NCBI GenBank assembly: GCA_027021325.1
Contig: JALUUN010000654.1
Location: forward strand, 1-5,335
DNA: 5,335 nucleotides
DNA from: Planctomycetota bacterium
GTDB taxonomy: Bacteria > Planctomycetota > UBA1135
Direction: 5' to 3'
In this document: piece by piece, positions 4,436 to 5,335 of the stretch
Position numbering within the stretch: position 1 is the first letter of the stretch
Layout: every line of letters begins with the position of its first letter
The notes under the pieces: model-generated
What the model saw: only the letters and a program-made list of their open reading frames with translations
Told to the model about the DNA's origin: nothing
Databases searched by the model: none
Position numbers and translations under genes: made by a program

Positions 4436-5335
4436 ACCCGCACCTCCTCGGCCCGCCCCGGGGGCGGCGGCGGACACAGGCGCCGGCCGCGGGCGCGCTC
4501 CTGGGCGTCCAGGGCCTCGAGGACGAGGTCCGGGCGGAAGGGGAGCCGCCGCAGGCGCAGGCCGGTGGCGTCGTGGATGGCGTTGGCCAGGGCGGGGATC
4601 ACCGGAGCCAGCGCCCCCTCGCCGCACTCCTTGGCGCCGAGCGGCCCCTCGGGATCGCCCGACTCCACGACCAGGACCTCGATCTCCGGCGTCTCCAGGG
4701 GCGTCGGCACCTTGTAGTCGAGGAGCGAGGCGTTCCACAGCCGCCCGCCGCGGTGCACCATCTCCTCGCTCAGGGCCTGCCCCAGCCCCATGTGCACCGA
4801 ACCCTCGATCTGGCCCTCGACGGCGGTCCGGTTCAGGGCACGGCCGGCGTCGTGGGCGGCCCAGACCCGGGGCACGCGGAGGAAACCGGTCTCCTCGTCC
4901 ACCTCGACCTCGACGACGAAGGCGGAGAAGGAATAGGAGGGCGACAGGCCGGCGCCGGCGCCCTTGCCGGTGCCGCCGAGGACCGGGCTCCGGTAGCAGC
5001 CGCGGGCGGCGAGGGCGCCGCGGCCGGCCAGAGCCTCCTCCAGGGCCTCGTCGAAGGAAACGCGCGGCTCCGGGCGTCCGCCGTGGGTGAAGGTCTCGTC
5101 GCCCGCCGGCTCCCAGCCGGCGGCGGGGAGCCCGGTGCGCCGCTCGAGGGCCTGGCGGAGCTCCTCCAGGACCGCGTCGGCGGCGTCCAGCGCCGCGTTG
5201 CCGGCCATGAAGGTGACGCGGCTGCTGTAGGAGCCGAGGTCCAGGGGAGCGGTGTCGGTGTCACGGGCACGCACCCGCACCCGGCCCAGGCGGACCCCCA
5301 GGCGCGTGGCCACGAGCTGCGCGAGCATGGTGTCC
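4432..5335 (-). CDS. Molybdopterin-binding large subunit of a xanthine-oxidase-family hydroxylase (C-terminal ~300 residues, 5' end outside window)
   Basis: The frame is open from the right edge to TGA at 4434-4432 and covers only the C-terminal molybdenum domain; family members are roughly 750-800 residues. Counting the in-window Met at 5328-5326 as 1: GSYSSRVTFMAGNAA 32-46, YSFSAFVVEVEVD 132-144, HDAGRALN 159-166, VEGQIEGSVHMGLGQAL 170-186, N199 and DYK 204-206, VESGDP 221-226, then GPLGAKECGEG 228-238, in which E237 corresponds to the base-catalyst glutamate (GE) of molybdenum hydroxylases. NAIHDATGLRLRRLP 249-263 is the usual C-terminal signature. That Met is internal, because the family sequence TMLAQLVATRLGV continues upstream of it. 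The gene is translationally coupled to the FAD subunit (GTGA overlap). SYSSRVTFM and GAKECGEG fit the 4-HBCR/aldehyde oxidoreductase branch; substrate residues of the N-terminal half are not visible. Confidence 0.95.
   Translation of the reverse strand, partial: DTMLAQLVATRLGVRLGRVRVRARDTDTAPLDLGSYSSRVTFMAGNAALDAADAVLEELRQALERRTGLPAAGWEPAGDETFTHGGRPEPRVSFDEALEEALAGRGALAARGCYRSPVLGGTGKGAGAGLSPSYSFSAFVVEVEVDEETGFLRVPRVWAAHDAGRALNRTAVEGQIEGSVHMGLGQALSEEMVHRGGRLWNASLLDYKVPTPLETPEIEVLVVESGDPEGPLGAKECGEGALAPVIPALANAIHDATGLRLRRLPFRPDLVLEALDAQERARGRRLCPPPPPGRAEEVRV
4442..4448 (-). promoter_or_regulatory. Strong Shine-Dalgarno AGGAGGT for the FAD-subunit gene
   Basis: On the minus strand 4448-4442 reads AGGAGGT, six bases before GTG at 4435-4433. 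It lies within the last codons of the large-subunit gene and decides the GTG start over longer upstream extensions of the frame. Confidence 0.85.

Overview
The window is a very GC-rich bacterial segment with strongly G/C-biased third codon positions, short or overlapping gene junctions and bacterial-type tRNAs. Phylum cannot be fixed from it. A high-GC lineage with an anaerobic or facultative aromatic, purine or N-heterocycle metabolism (for example a deltaproteobacterium- or acidobacterium-like organism) fits. This is inference from gene content, not from a marker gene.

Left part (1-640): what looks like the last 14 codons of an upstream plus-strand gene, followed directly by a perfect hairpin. 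Then comes about 170 bases with no recognisable gene. A tRNA locus follows: tRNA-Lys(CUU) on the minus strand, divergent from tRNA-His(GUG) and tRNA-Leu(UAG) on the plus strand. Lys and His encode their 3' CCA; Leu does not.

Middle part (647-3434, plus strand): a tight three-gene operon begins about 25 bases after tRNA-Leu. It encodes (1) an E1-like ThiF/MoeB adenylyltransferase with the full zinc and cysteine set, (2) a class V aminotransferase-fold cysteine desulfurase of the 'EHNAVLRPL' clade, and (3) a MocA-like nucleotidyltransferase with a CTP-type LAAG..RFG loop. Genes 1/2 overlap by 1 base and genes 2/3 by 4 bases. Together they look like a sulfur-transfer and molybdenum-cofactor maturation module: activation of a sulfur-carrier protein, sulfur mobilisation from cysteine, and conversion of Mo-molybdopterin to its cytosine dinucleotide.

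Right part (3431-5335, minus strand): two overlapping genes of a xanthine-oxidase-family molybdenum hydroxylase. These are the C-terminal ~300 residues of the molybdopterin-binding large subunit (its start is off the right edge) and a complete FAD-binding subunit. The FAD subunit carries a four-cysteine insertion with the spacing known from the [4Fe-4S] site of 4-hydroxybenzoyl-CoA reductase beta subunit. The [2Fe-2S] small subunit is not in the window.

The two operons converge and share one palindromic CTAG as both stop codons (3431-3434). The simplest reading is that the left operon matures the cofactor of the hydroxylase encoded by the right one. The hydroxylase's 4-HBCR-like iron-sulfur insertion and the E1/desulfurase/MocA trio are the most interesting parts.
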